A model generated the notes under the pieces. That model did no database searches. It had not been told where the DNA came from and saw only the letters and a program-made list of their open reading frames with translations. A stretch of DNA of 64,000 bases from Lederbergia lenta NBRC 16444 (GTDB taxonomy: Bacteria > Bacillota > Bacilli > Bacillales > Bacillaceae_C), in the NCBI RefSeq assembly GCF_001591545.1, contig NZ_BCVC01000003.1:1-64000 (forward strand). Direction: 5' to 3'. A program made the position numbers and the translations under genes. Every line of letters starts with the position of its first letter. The stretch's first letter is position 1. This document shows, piece by piece, positions 53,930 to 63,008 of the stretch.

Positions 53930-55237
53930 TTAGTTTTGTGATAAAATGCCGTCCACTTGTTGCCTAAACTCTTTTGCTGCATCTTCCACTTTTAGCTGCC
54001 CATAATTCATTTGTTCAGACAGATTATCTAATAGCTCAATCACTTGTCCTGCCCCAACTGGATCTGGACCATCGAATGCAGAGCTATTTTCCTCAGCCGC
54101 TTCAACAAAATCAAATACTTGTACTTGCTCTGGAGATAGGAGTGGCTTTAACTCTTCTTTCACAACAGATGAGCCTGGAATTCCACGATCTCCAAGTGTT
54201 AATTTATTTGCTTCAATATCATTGACAAGGAAATCAATCAATTTCGCAGCTTCTTCTTTATGTTTTGAATTACTTGCCATTGACCAGAACATACTTGGTT
54301 TCAAATACAATCCTTCTTTCGTTCCAGGTCCCGGCATGGTGTGCATCTCAAGCGGTCTATCCGCAACCTGTTGCAAACCAACAAACTGATTAGACCATTG
54401 CCAAATTCCAATCGCATCTTCCGTTACTACTGGATCATCTTCAATTCCTTTTAACTGTGCCAAAAAGTCTGGAGTTGGAGTATATTCTTTTTCAACCATC
54501 CCTGAATGCATCGTGAAAAAGTCAATAAACATTTGGTCGTCATCATATCCGAGCGTCGTACCGTCCTTACTATAAAGCGATTTTCCAAGCGTCCGTAAAT
54601 AATAATTAAAGAATACGTCCGCTTTCATACCCGTATCAATATAAAGACCAGCATCTTTAGCCTTTTTCGCAATTTCCTGATAATCATCCCAAGTCCAGTC
54701 TTCCTTAATCGATTCTACTCCCACTTTCTTAAGAAGTGCTGGATCGTAATGGAAACCAACAACGTTAACTCCCGTGTTAAAACCATATAATTTATCATCG
54801 AGCATTCCGCCGGAGATGATATTTTCATTATAATTCGAAGTATCTATTTCCTTTCCCACATACGGCGTTAAATCTTCTAACTGATTATTTCCCGCGTACT
54901 GTGAAAAATAGGATAGATCCATTTGAACAATATCTGGAAGTTCATTTGCTGCCGCAGAGGGAGCCAACTTTTTCCAATAATCATCCCAACTAGCATACTC
55001 TGCTTCAATTTTGACATTAGGATTCTTCTCTTCATAAAGTTTAAGAATTTCAGCAGTATAATCATGCCTTGGCTCCGAACCCCACCATGCAATACGCAAT
55101 GTTATCTTATCGTCTTTACTTGCGCCCTTATCTTTTCCAGCATCTTTACTATCACCATTGGTTGATTCTCCACCACTACACGCTGCTAATACAAACACCA
55201 TAATAGCTGACAAAAATAAAACCATCAGTCTCTTCAC
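53930..55237 (-). CDS. Carbohydrate ABC substrate-binding lipoprotein (transport copy)
   Basis: This family 1 extracellular binding protein of 435 aa has signal MKRLMVLFLSAIMVFVLAAC with the lipid-modified Cys at residue 20. The core has LRIAWWGSEPRHDYT, YASWDDYWKKLAPSAAANELPDIVQMDLSYF and FNTGVNVVGFHYDP. The ATG is preceded by AGGGGGGAT. It heads the operon with two permeases and YesL. The neighbour at 55876 is a paralogue. Its promoter has direct repeats and a cre-like site. Confidence 0.92.
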   Translation of the reverse strand: MKRLMVLFLSAIMVFVLAACSGGESTNGDSKDAGKDKGASKDDKITLRIAWWGSEPRHDYTAEILKLYEEKNPNVKIEAEYASWDDYWKKLAPSAAANELPDIVQMDLSYFSQYAGNNQLEDLTPYVGKEIDTSNYNENIISGGMLDDKLYGFNTGVNVVGFHYDPALLKKVGVESIKEDWTWDDYQEIAKKAKDAGLYIDTGMKADVFFNYYLRTLGKSLYSKDGTTLGYDDDQMFIDFFTMHSGMVEKEYTPTPDFLAQLKGIEDDPVVTEDAIGIWQWSNQFVGLQQVADRPLEMHTMPGPGTKEGLYLKPSMFWSMASNSKHKEEAAKLIDFLVNDIEANKLTLGDRGIPGSSVVKEELKPLLSPEQVQVFDFVEAAEENSSAFDGPDPVGAGQVIELLDNLSEQMNYGQLKVEDAAKEFRQQVDGILSQN

Positions 55238-55254
55238 TTTTATCCCCCCTATAA

Positions 55255-55335
55255 TGAAAGCACTTACATATACTATTGTATATGCATTATGAATTATCAG
55301 AATTTAAAAAACAGCTTAGATTGTTTAAAAAACAG
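55255..55335 (-). promoter_or_regulatory. Regulated promoter of the sugar transport operon
   Basis: On the minus strand, two exact copies of CTGTTTTTTAAA (55324-55335 and 55303-55314) are 21 bp apart. The second directly abuts a weak -35 TTCTGA (55297-55302). After a 16-bp spacer comes -10 TACAAT (55275-55280). TGTAAGTGCTTTCA at 55255-55268 (13/14 to cre) overlaps the expected start point. This suits activation by the YesN-type AraC regulator and repression by CcpA. Confidence 0.75.
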
Positions 55336-55589
55336 TTATTATACGAAAAACATCCTATGTAAACACATATTGGTTAATAATACAGACCAAGAATATGATC
55401 CCTGCTACTTAGAGATCATATAATAGGGTGTATAAGGTAAATGAGATAACGTAATTACTTTTGATGAAGTATAGGGAAAAGTACCTTAATAGTGGTTGAA
55501 CACAAATAATAATGTCAAAATGAGAGGGAGTTGAAATAAATGGTAATCTTCTTTCAATCGGATTGTAGATTACTATGATCATAAAAAAA

Positions 55590-55830
55590 AGCAACCAAGA
55601 GTAAGTTCCAAAGGTTGCAGTGGTTGCCTATGCGAATAAGTTCCCAAAAGGACATTCCTCCTTATTCAACAAGGATGTCTAAAGCGCCTTACTACTTTTG
55701 CCTGATTGGAACATAGCACTGTGAGAATAGTATAACCAAGTTGATTGAAGCGTAAGGTGGCGACTCCGAGGGGATCAAGCATGGCAGGTGAGACCCTGCA
55801 CGGAGCAAAGCGACTGAAGCGGAATTCACC
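55590..55830. repeat. Bacillales intergenic repeat remnants between the two binding-protein genes
   Basis: The stretch GATTGAAGCGTAAGGTGGCG at 55744 followed by GACTCC, GTGAGACCCTGCACGGAGCA and GACTGAAGCGGA resembles a repeat widespread in Bacillaceae as I recall it (TTGATTGGAGCGGAAGGC... type). Upstream (55590-55690) GCAACC/GGTTGC and GGACATTCCTCC/AAGGATGTC give short hairpins. No gene was seen in 55336-55875. Confidence 0.5.
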
Positions 55831-55875
55831 AGTGACTCACTACATTATGTGTAAACTTTTTACTATATTCGAAGT

Positions 55876-57192
55876 TCAATGTTCTTTCACGTATATATTA
55901 TTTTTAGAAAGAATGCGATTTGCCTCCTTTCTAAATAGCTTTGCACCTTCAGCAGGTGTTATCTTTTCAAATAAAATTTGTTCGGATATGCTTTGTAATT
56001 GCGCAACGATTTGAATCGCGCCAATCGGATCAGGGCTTTCCACCTTTTCACTAATTTCTCTCACTTGATTTACGTAATCAAACACCTTTTTCTGCTCATT
56101 GTTTAAGTTTGGATACAGATCATTGGCAATTTTTGTTGAGACAGGTACACCGCGCTCTCCTTGAATTAATTGATTTGCCTCTACATCATTTGTAAAAAAG
56201 TGAATAAATTTTGCGGCTTCTTCTTTTTGCATAGAGTTCTTCCCTATTGAGAAAAACATACTCGGTCTCACTAGTAATCCATCATTTAAATTTCCACGAG
56301 GTGGAGGATATAATTCAAGTGGTCTTTTGGAAGCATACAAGAATCCAAAATACTGATTAGAGTAGCTCCAAGTCATAGGGGATAGTTGGCTAACTAGCAA
56401 TTCATCCTCAATAACTTTAATCTGTTCTGTCACATTTGGTTTTGGAAATGCACCTTTTTTCACTAATTGTAATTGGAGATTAAAATAGTTGATAAATAAC
56501 TGGTCATCCTTATAACCAAGTGATGTACCCTCTTCGTTATAAAAATTTTCTCCTTGCGTCCTCAAATAATAAGGAAAAAATACTTCTGGTGGCTTCATTC
56601 CATTCGTTCCAAATATATCTAGTTGATCGTGAACTTCAATGGCTGTATCTTCAAATTCATCCCATGTCCAATTCGATTTTGGCCCAACAGTTTGAGCTGA
56701 ATGGAATAAAGCATGGTCTACAATTACTGCCGGAGCATTCAGTCCTAATGGAAAACCATATAACTGATTGTTAATAACGCCTCCCTCAAGAATCTCCCTA
56801 CTGATCGACTGCGTACCTATTACATTTTCTTCTATATACGTCGTCAAATCCTCCAGTAACTGGTTCGAAGCATAGGGCCTCAAATAAAGCAGATCCATTT
56901 GCATAATATCAGGTAGCTCATTTCCAGCAGCCATTGGTGCGATCCTTTTCCAGTAATCATCCCAATTAGCATATTCCGGCTCAATATGAATATGAGGGTT
57001 TTTTTTCTCGTATAATTCTATGACCTTCATCATATACTCATGTCTCGGCTGCTCCCCCCACCAGGCTAGCCTGAGTGTAACGATCTCTTGATTTTGTTTT
57101 ATGGATGTATCTTTATTTCCACTACTTGAACAACCGCCTATGGCAATTGTCAGGATAAACGATAAATATACAAGCCATTTATTTTTGATCAT
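55876..57192 (-). CDS. Carbohydrate ABC substrate-binding lipoprotein next to the two-component genes
   Basis: This paralogue of the 53930 protein (438 aa) begins MIKNKWLVYLSFILTIAIGGC with the lipobox Cys. It shares RLAWWGEQPRHEY, ANWDDYWKRIAPMAAGNELPDIMQMDL and GLNAPAVIVDHALF with it. The start follows AGGAGGGG. It lies 118 bp downstream of the response regulator in the same direction and far from the permeases (638-bp gap). It may act as the ligand-sensing partner of the YesM-type kinase, or as a second cargo receptor. Confidence 0.88.
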   Translation of the reverse strand: MIKNKWLVYLSFILTIAIGGCSSSGNKDTSIKQNQEIVTLRLAWWGEQPRHEYMMKVIELYEKKNPHIHIEPEYANWDDYWKRIAPMAAGNELPDIMQMDLLYLRPYASNQLLEDLTTYIEENVIGTQSISREILEGGVINNQLYGFPLGLNAPAVIVDHALFHSAQTVGPKSNWTWDEFEDTAIEVHDQLDIFGTNGMKPPEVFFPYYLRTQGENFYNEEGTSLGYKDDQLFINYFNLQLQLVKKGAFPKPNVTEQIKVIEDELLVSQLSPMTWSYSNQYFGFLYASKRPLELYPPPRGNLNDGLLVRPSMFFSIGKNSMQKEEAAKFIHFFTNDVEANQLIQGERGVPVSTKIANDLYPNLNNEQKKVFDYVNQVREISEKVESPDPIGAIQIVAQLQSISEQILFEKITPAEGAKLFRKEANRILSKNNIYVKEH

Positions 57193-57309
57193 CCTCCCCT
57201 CCTTATAAAGTGAGGGGTTCCCTTCTTCCTCACTGAGTATTAGTTGAACCAATCTGATCTTTACAGGTAGTTATCCTTCAACACTGCTCTAAGTCTTGAA
57301 CTGGGAATT

Positions 57310-58887
57310 TCACTGCCCGTTAATCCGCGATAATCCCCCTGGAAATAATTCTTTTCTATAGTCTGACGGAGTAAACCCAGTATGTTTCTTGAACACCTGA
57401 CTAAAATACTGGGAATCACTGTACCCTAGTTTTTCGGCTAGTTCAAAAACTTTTACGTCATTTTCGTTTTGAATCATGTGCATTGCTCGCTCCATTCTTA
57501 CTTTTGAGACATAGTTGGAGAAACGCTCCCCTACTTCTTTCTTAAAAAGTTTACCGAGATAATCAGCGCTCATATACAATTCTTCTTGGGCTACATAGTT
57601 GAGCGACAACTCTGGATTTCCAATTTGCTCTTCTACTGTTTGCAATACTTTTTGAATGATCGCCGAATGGGTATACTTATTTCGCTCATAAAATTGCAGC
57701 GTTATTTCTTTAGCTATTTTTATAATGAAACTTTCCATTTGTTGAATTGTTTCCATTTCCAAAAGTTGTGATATGTAAACTAGGTATATCTTCATTTGTT
57801 CAGCGCTACAGATTCGGATCATTGCATTGAATAGCTGGATTACATATGACTTTGTTGTATAAATTTCCATCCTTAATTCAACTAATTGTTTGAAAAATTC
57901 CATCAATTCTTTGTTTGCATCATCCCAACGACCAGACTTTACAAGTAGACAAAATCTTTGCTCATCATAGTTTAGAACGATTTGATTATCATCGGCTGAG
58001 TAGGTTATATCTGCTTTTCTAATAATCGTGCCTTCTCCTAAATAAAATCGATGCTGTAAACATTCAAGTGCTTCTTTATATAATTTTTTGATATGGATCC
58101 ACTTTCCAGATTCACTGATCGCAATCGTTGTATCGAGTTGGTAATATTTAAAGAATGTCTCCCGAATAGTCTCAATTTGTAAATGAATATTTTCTTCATT
58201 ACTATCTTCGATAACAATCAAAACATAATCTTCGACCGTGCAACTAAGAATAATATGTTCAAATAGCTGTTCCGATATATTTTTAATCGCAAACATATGC
58301 TCAAAATCGAAGTTTCCTTCTAGCTGAATAAGGAGAAGTTTAACCCTAGAGTCTTTCATTTCCAATCGAAAAATCTTTTCATAATACTCTAGATCATAGC
58401 TTCCATACATATCACGTGTGACAAACTCTTTCAGAAGTTGCTCTTTTGCATAAGGCAGCACGTGATCAAGTCTATCTTTCATCTCTGAAATAAATTGTCT
58501 ATTATTCTTTTTAAGTGCAATTTCTTCCATCATCTCTTTCAAAGCGTTTATGATCATTTGCTCATTACAAGGCTTAAGTAGATAATGCTTCACGCCGTAC
58601 TGCATTGCCTGTTTTGCATAATCAAACTCACCAAATCCTGATAGCATGATAAACTGAATATCAGGATATATTGCGTATGTCTTTTCAACTAGTTCAAGAC
58701 CATTCATGCCAGGCATTTTTATATCAGAAATGACAATGTCAGGCTGTTGCTCTTCAATGATTCGAAACGCTTCGAGGCCATTTTTTGCAGTTCCAATCAA
58801 ACTCGCACCTATTTTTTCCCACTGAATAAAACTTGAAATACCATCCAAAATAATTCGCTCATCATCAACTAGCAACACGCTGTACAT
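57310..58887 (-). CDS. YesN-type AraC-family response regulator
   Basis: This 525-aa regulator has a receiver domain (1-120) with VLLVDDERIIL, the phospho-Asp in PDIVISDIKMPGMNGLEL and HYLLKPCNEQ. A long middle region follows. Two AraC HTH motifs are at the C-terminus (LSLNYVAQEELYMSADYLGKLFK and KLGYSDSQYFSQVFKKHTGFTPSDYRK). The start is the ATG after GGGAGGGATGAC; upstream in-frame sequence to 58998 lies in the kinase gene. It should activate the sugar-transport promoter. Confidence 0.94.
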   Translation of the reverse strand: MYSVLLVDDERIILDGISSFIQWEKIGASLIGTAKNGLEAFRIIEEQQPDIVISDIKMPGMNGLELVEKTYAIYPDIQFIMLSGFGEFDYAKQAMQYGVKHYLLKPCNEQMIINALKEMMEEIALKKNNRQFISEMKDRLDHVLPYAKEQLLKEFVTRDMYGSYDLEYYEKIFRLEMKDSRVKLLLIQLEGNFDFEHMFAIKNISEQLFEHIILSCTVEDYVLIVIEDSNEENIHLQIETIRETFFKYYQLDTTIAISESGKWIHIKKLYKEALECLQHRFYLGEGTIIRKADITYSADDNQIVLNYDEQRFCLLVKSGRWDDANKELMEFFKQLVELRMEIYTTKSYVIQLFNAMIRICSAEQMKIYLVYISQLLEMETIQQMESFIIKIAKEITLQFYERNKYTHSAIIQKVLQTVEEQIGNPELSLNYVAQEELYMSADYLGKLFKKEVGERFSNYVSKVRMERAMHMIQNENDVKVFELAEKLGYSDSQYFSQVFKKHTGFTPSDYRKELFPGGLSRINGQ

Positions 58888-58888
58888 G

Positions 58889-60655
58889 TCATCCCTCCCT
58901 ATAAGGCAGTGTAATGAATATTTTTGTTCCTTGATCAAGTTCACTTTCAATGTGGATGCCATATTGATCACCAAAAGAAAGCTTAACCCGTTCGTCAATG
59001 TTAGTTAACCCGATTCCTTGACCACGTGTTTTGACTACTCCTTTTTTCACCTTTTCAAGCAAATCAAGATCCATTCCTGGTCCATTATCTTCCACGACAA
59101 GCATAAAATAGTTTGACTTTTTGATTGAACGAATATGAATGCTACACGGCTCCATCATCATTTCTAACCCATAATGGATCGCATTTTCAACGAGTGGCTG
59201 CAACGTCAATTTGGGGATTTGGGCATGATAAAGACTTTGATCCACATCATTCTGGAATTCCAGTCTTTCTTCAAAGCGGTATGATTGAATCGTAATATAA
59301 TTTGCAATGATTTGAAGCTCCTCATTAACCGTTATTAATGGTTGCTTAAGATTAATCGAATTCCGGAGCAAAAAGCCGAGTGACTCGACCATCTTAGATA
59401 TCTGTTGTTGACCACTGCTTTTGGCAAGCCAATTAATGGACTCAAGTGTATTGTATAAAAAGTGTGGATTAATTTGAGCTTGTAGCGCCTTGAACTCTGT
59501 CTCCTTGATCGTAATTTGCTTTGCGTAATTTTCATAAATCAACTCATCAATTTGATCGATCATCATGATAAAACTTTTATGCAATTTTCCTACCTCATCA
59601 TTATGAACATTTGACATTTGCATGGACTCTTTTTTTGCTTCCTTAAAATTTCCCTTTTGTACATGTTGCATGCTTGCGGCCAAGCTTTCCAGAGGTAAAG
59701 TGATATTACGGGCAAACCGAATACCGAAAAAGGAAACAACCAGAAACATGAGGATAAAAAACATCCATAAAAATGTTTTGAGCATATTTGTTTTTTCAAA
59801 GATTTGATTAAATGGAATGGCATTTAAATAGGTCCAATTCGAATAATTAGATTGCATATGAACGATAAAATATTTTCTCTTATCTATCGTTTCAATACGG
59901 TAACCCGATTTTGAATGAACAGGCATGGTTAATCGTCGAAATGTATCATTTAATTCCCTCGGATACATTATGTCGTTTTCACCATTCGTAATAACGAAGT
60001 GCCCATCAAGTGCCTTTGAACCTTCCATTAACCCCCTAACAAGCTTATCTAAGTTCACTCTAATTATTACTGTCCCTAATGAATCGAAACTTAAATCCTC
60101 ATACCTTCTAATTTCTCGCGCAGAAACAAGAGACAGGTGATCTCCTAACTGATTTAACCAAATATTACTTCCTGCTGCTTCTTTTGATTGGTTAATAATC
60201 ATTGCCTGAACTTTTTCTGGTATGTTTACTGGGTTCGTCCCTACACTGTATTGCTCACCATTTGTTGCAACTACGTGTACAGATAGAATAAACCCTTGCG
60301 TTTTGATATAATCTAACATTTTATCAATCATTTCTGTTCGAATGCGATATTTTTCATATTCTGTACTTTCCTGTTCAATCGTAGTTAAAAAATGTTGAAT
60401 AAGTGGGTCGGAGGAAATTGCGAATGACATATCCTCAATATTCTTCAACTCATTCTCAATACTATTAGATGATGTACTCAACACTTGCGAAGATTTACTA
60501 TAAATTTGCTCATCATAGATACGAAGGACATATTGCAAACCAGCTAGTGCAAATGTAAATGAAATTACCATAATGATTGAAACCAAAATAAATAACTTTT
60601 TTTTGATTGTTTGATTATTATACGAGTCTTTTAATCTAGCAAGAGCACTTCTCAT
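58889..60655 (-). CDS. YesM/LytS-type sensor histidine kinase
   Basis: This membrane kinase (588 aa) has TM1 at about residues 20-43, a large extracellular dCache-like sensor domain (45-290) and TM2 near 295-315 (FLWMFFILMFLVVSFFGI). A HAMP segment is followed by the His_kinase motif LQAQINPHFLYNTLESINWLA. The ATPase end has VEDNGPGMDL and GQGIGLTNIDERV. ATG at 60655 has GGAG 10 nt upstream; a GTG two codons earlier is possible. First gene of the sensing operon, with a cre site in front. Confidence 0.93.
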   Translation of the reverse strand: MRSALARLKDSYNNQTIKKKLFILVSIIMVISFTFALAGLQYVLRIYDEQIYSKSSQVLSTSSNSIENELKNIEDMSFAISSDPLIQHFLTTIEQESTEYEKYRIRTEMIDKMLDYIKTQGFILSVHVVATNGEQYSVGTNPVNIPEKVQAMIINQSKEAAGSNIWLNQLGDHLSLVSAREIRRYEDLSFDSLGTVIIRVNLDKLVRGLMEGSKALDGHFVITNGENDIMYPRELNDTFRRLTMPVHSKSGYRIETIDKRKYFIVHMQSNYSNWTYLNAIPFNQIFEKTNMLKTFLWMFFILMFLVVSFFGIRFARNITLPLESLAASMQHVQKGNFKEAKKESMQMSNVHNDEVGKLHKSFIMMIDQIDELIYENYAKQITIKETEFKALQAQINPHFLYNTLESINWLAKSSGQQQISKMVESLGFLLRNSINLKQPLITVNEELQIIANYITIQSYRFEERLEFQNDVDQSLYHAQIPKLTLQPLVENAIHYGLEMMMEPCSIHIRSIKKSNYFMLVVEDNGPGMDLDLLEKVKKGVVKTRGQGIGLTNIDERVKLSFGDQYGIHIESELDQGTKIFITLPYREG

Positions 60656-60681
60656 GCGCACAAAACTCCAATAAAATTAAT

Positions 60682-60695
60682 TGTTATCGCTTACA
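60682..60695 (-). promoter_or_regulatory. CcpA cre site upstream of the sensor kinase
   Basis: On the minus strand TGTAAGCGATAACA matches the cre consensus TGWAANCGNTNWCA at all 14 positions. It lies 27-40 bp upstream of the kinase start, predicting carbon catabolite repression of the two-component genes. Confidence 0.75.
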
Positions 60696-60741
60696 TCCAA
60701 TTTAAATAATAAAGTTCTATCTACCTTTTTATCAGAATAAA

Positions 60742-60779
60742 GAAAAGCGGCTTGGCCAGTGCAATCTCCCAAATCCGCT
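60742..60779 (-). terminator. Probable terminator of the PAS kinase gene
   Basis: Minus-strand AGCGGATTTGG pairs with CCAAGCCGCT (one bulge), followed by TTTTCTTT, about 65 bp past the stop codon. Confidence 0.6.
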
Positions 60780-60845
60780 AACTAACTTTGCTTTCTTCCT
60801 CCATATTTCAACAGAAGACATTTAAACTAATCCAAAGCGACCATA

Positions 60846-62660
60846 TCAAGAGGCTGATGGAAGTAAAATTCGAACTATTGTTCCTTCTCCTACTTTGCTG
60901 GAAAACTTGATAGTGCCATTATAGTCTTCGATTATTTTATAGCTGATCATTAATCCAAGACCAGTACCGGTCTCTTTATCCGAATAAAAAGGCTCTCTGA
61001 CATGTTCTAATTTTTCATTAGCAATGCCAATTCCTTCATCTTTTACTTCAATCACTATTAGACCATCTGACATTGCTTTTGTGTTAACATGAATATTTCC
61101 ACCACTCGGCATTGCTTCAATTGCATTTTTAATCAGGTTAATCACTACTTGTTTCATTTGTTTCCGCTCACAGTTCACAAACTGTAACTCCTCAGTGAAC
61201 TGTGTAATAATATCTACATTATGTAATAGCGCCTCAGGTCGCATAAATGAGATAATTTCTTTAATCACATCGTTTATATTTTCTTTAACTAGTTTTACTT
61301 CCTTTGATGGTTTAGCAAGCACTAAAAATTCATTCATAATGGACTCTATTCTATCAATTTCGGACATGATGATATCATTGTATTTATGCTCTGTTTCTTC
61401 TGAAAGTAGTTGAACAAATCCTTTCACAGAAGTAATTGGGTTTCTAATTTCATGTGCAATACCGGCCGCCAATTGCCCTATTAGCCCTAAATTATCCAGC
61501 TGTCTAACTTGCTTTTTTTGTTCCTTCAGCTCTGTAATATCTCTAGATATACTGACATGTCTAGTAACGCTTCCGTCCTCATTCACAATCGGTCTAACCT
61601 CTGATTCAACCCACCGTGGCTCCCCTGTCACAATATCTTTTATTTCAAATTCCACTTTTTTTGGTATCCTGCTATGACTATAGAAAAAGTTAAGAAGCTT
61701 TTTTTTATCCCTAACTTGTAATTTCTCAAGTATACTATAGGGCTCCTTATAATATGAATCTAAACTAATTCCCAGTTGTTGCTCGATAGATGGACTTATA
61801 TATAGTACATCTCCATTCTCGATATCGTAAAGGCAAATCACTTCGTTAATATTATTAGTAATATCAAGAAATAATTTGTCCCCTTCTTCTAATAGTTTGT
61901 TTTGCATTTCAACTAACATTCTTTCTTCCTGGAGTTCCTTCATACTTCTTGTAATAACTGAAAAATAAATAACTCCTGAATCATCGTAAATTGGGGACAC
62001 TGTAAGAACTATAGGGATAACAATACCATCCTTCTTAATTTGATGATGGACTGTTCTTTCTCCTTGCAACACTCTATTTTTAAAATGAATAAATGCACTT
62101 TCCGTTTGATATATAATAGAATAAATTTTATTTCTTTTCCCCTTCGCATTCCATCCGAAGGTCTTCTCAAAAGCTTTATTAGTCAATATTATATTTCCGT
62201 CTATGTCAATAATAAGCGCGGGATCATCCGTGTGATCAAAAAAAGCACTTCGCCACGCATTGGCAGAGTCCCTATCAATTTTACTTTCATTATCTTTTTC
62301 TATTAGCAGAGCAATTCCCCGAATCTCTCCTTGCTCAGACCGCTCAGCTGATTGCCAATATAGCGTACAGTATGTCCCATCTCCACACATAAAACGACTA
62401 GTAAACGGGGTAAAAGATTCGTACTGTTGTAAGTGAAATAAACTTGCCGTTATTTTATGTTTGTCCTCATCATGAACGATATCTAGAATCGAGTTGTCTA
62501 CTATATTAAAATAGGTAGATTGTAGAATAGTCAGTAACGATGGATTTATATATTTTATTATTCCCTCTTCATCCAATATGATAAATGCATTATTTGTCTT
62601 ACTGACAAACCACTCCATTGATTCGTCCGTTAATACAGGCTCTGTTTCTAGGTGACTCAC
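60846..62660 (-). CDS. Triple-PAS sensor histidine kinase (Kin-like)
   Basis: This soluble kinase of 604 aa has three PAS domains (about 15-130, 140-255 and 265-380, the last with the PAC text EFEIKDIVTGEPRWVESEV). HisKA follows with phospho-His in AAGIAHEIRNPITSVKGFVQLL. The ATPase domain has NLIKNAIEAMPSGG, DEGIGI and GTGLGLMISYKII. No TM helix is present. The layout resembles sporulation phosphorelay kinases (KinA/KinE type), but no partner regulator is nearby, so the target is open. It starts with GTG after AAGGAGG. Confidence 0.9.
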   Translation of the reverse strand: MSHLETEPVLTDESMEWFVSKTNNAFIILDEEGIIKYINPSLLTILQSTYFNIVDNSILDIVHDEDKHKITASLFHLQQYESFTPFTSRFMCGDGTYCTLYWQSAERSEQGEIRGIALLIEKDNESKIDRDSANAWRSAFFDHTDDPALIIDIDGNIILTNKAFEKTFGWNAKGKRNKIYSIIYQTESAFIHFKNRVLQGERTVHHQIKKDGIVIPIVLTVSPIYDDSGVIYFSVITRSMKELQEERMLVEMQNKLLEEGDKLFLDITNNINEVICLYDIENGDVLYISPSIEQQLGISLDSYYKEPYSILEKLQVRDKKKLLNFFYSHSRIPKKVEFEIKDIVTGEPRWVESEVRPIVNEDGSVTRHVSISRDITELKEQKKQVRQLDNLGLIGQLAAGIAHEIRNPITSVKGFVQLLSEETEHKYNDIIMSEIDRIESIMNEFLVLAKPSKEVKLVKENINDVIKEIISFMRPEALLHNVDIITQFTEELQFVNCERKQMKQVVINLIKNAIEAMPSGGNIHVNTKAMSDGLIVIEVKDEGIGIANEKLEHVREPFYSDKETGTGLGLMISYKIIEDYNGTIKFSSKVGEGTIVRILLPSAS

Positions 62661-62696
62661 CGAACAATCCTCCTTCTTATATTAAAAGATAATAGA

Positions 62697-62845
62697 AAAT
62701 AGGTTCACTCACACTTTAACTTTTGACTTATAATTGTAATCTTAGTAATCGTTATGATATATGATAGCAGAATTTAACAGTTTTACATACATATTTTTAG
62801 AAAAATTATTATTTTCTATTTATATATTTTATAGTGAACCTATTT
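62697..62845. promoter_or_regulatory. Widely spaced inverted repeat upstream of the PAS kinase
   Basis: AAATAGGTTCACT (62697-62709) recurs as its exact complement AGTGAACCTATTT (62833-62845), 123 bp apart, in the 348-bp gap between kinase and deacetylase genes. The proximal arm is about 37 bp upstream of the kinase start. It may be a pair of operator half-sites or a looped structure. The rest of the gap is AT-rich and shows nothing else. Confidence 0.5.
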
Positions 62846-63008
62846 AGATTTATATGCGATATATAGCATATTATGTCTATTACATTATTCTACATAACAT
62901 AATTTTTTACTCTCCTCGATACAAAAATAAATAGGAGGCCATATTTTTCGTCGAATTGGATTTCTCGATTTAAAACACGGCTTCCTTTACTTGTAATAAA
63001 CAATAAGT

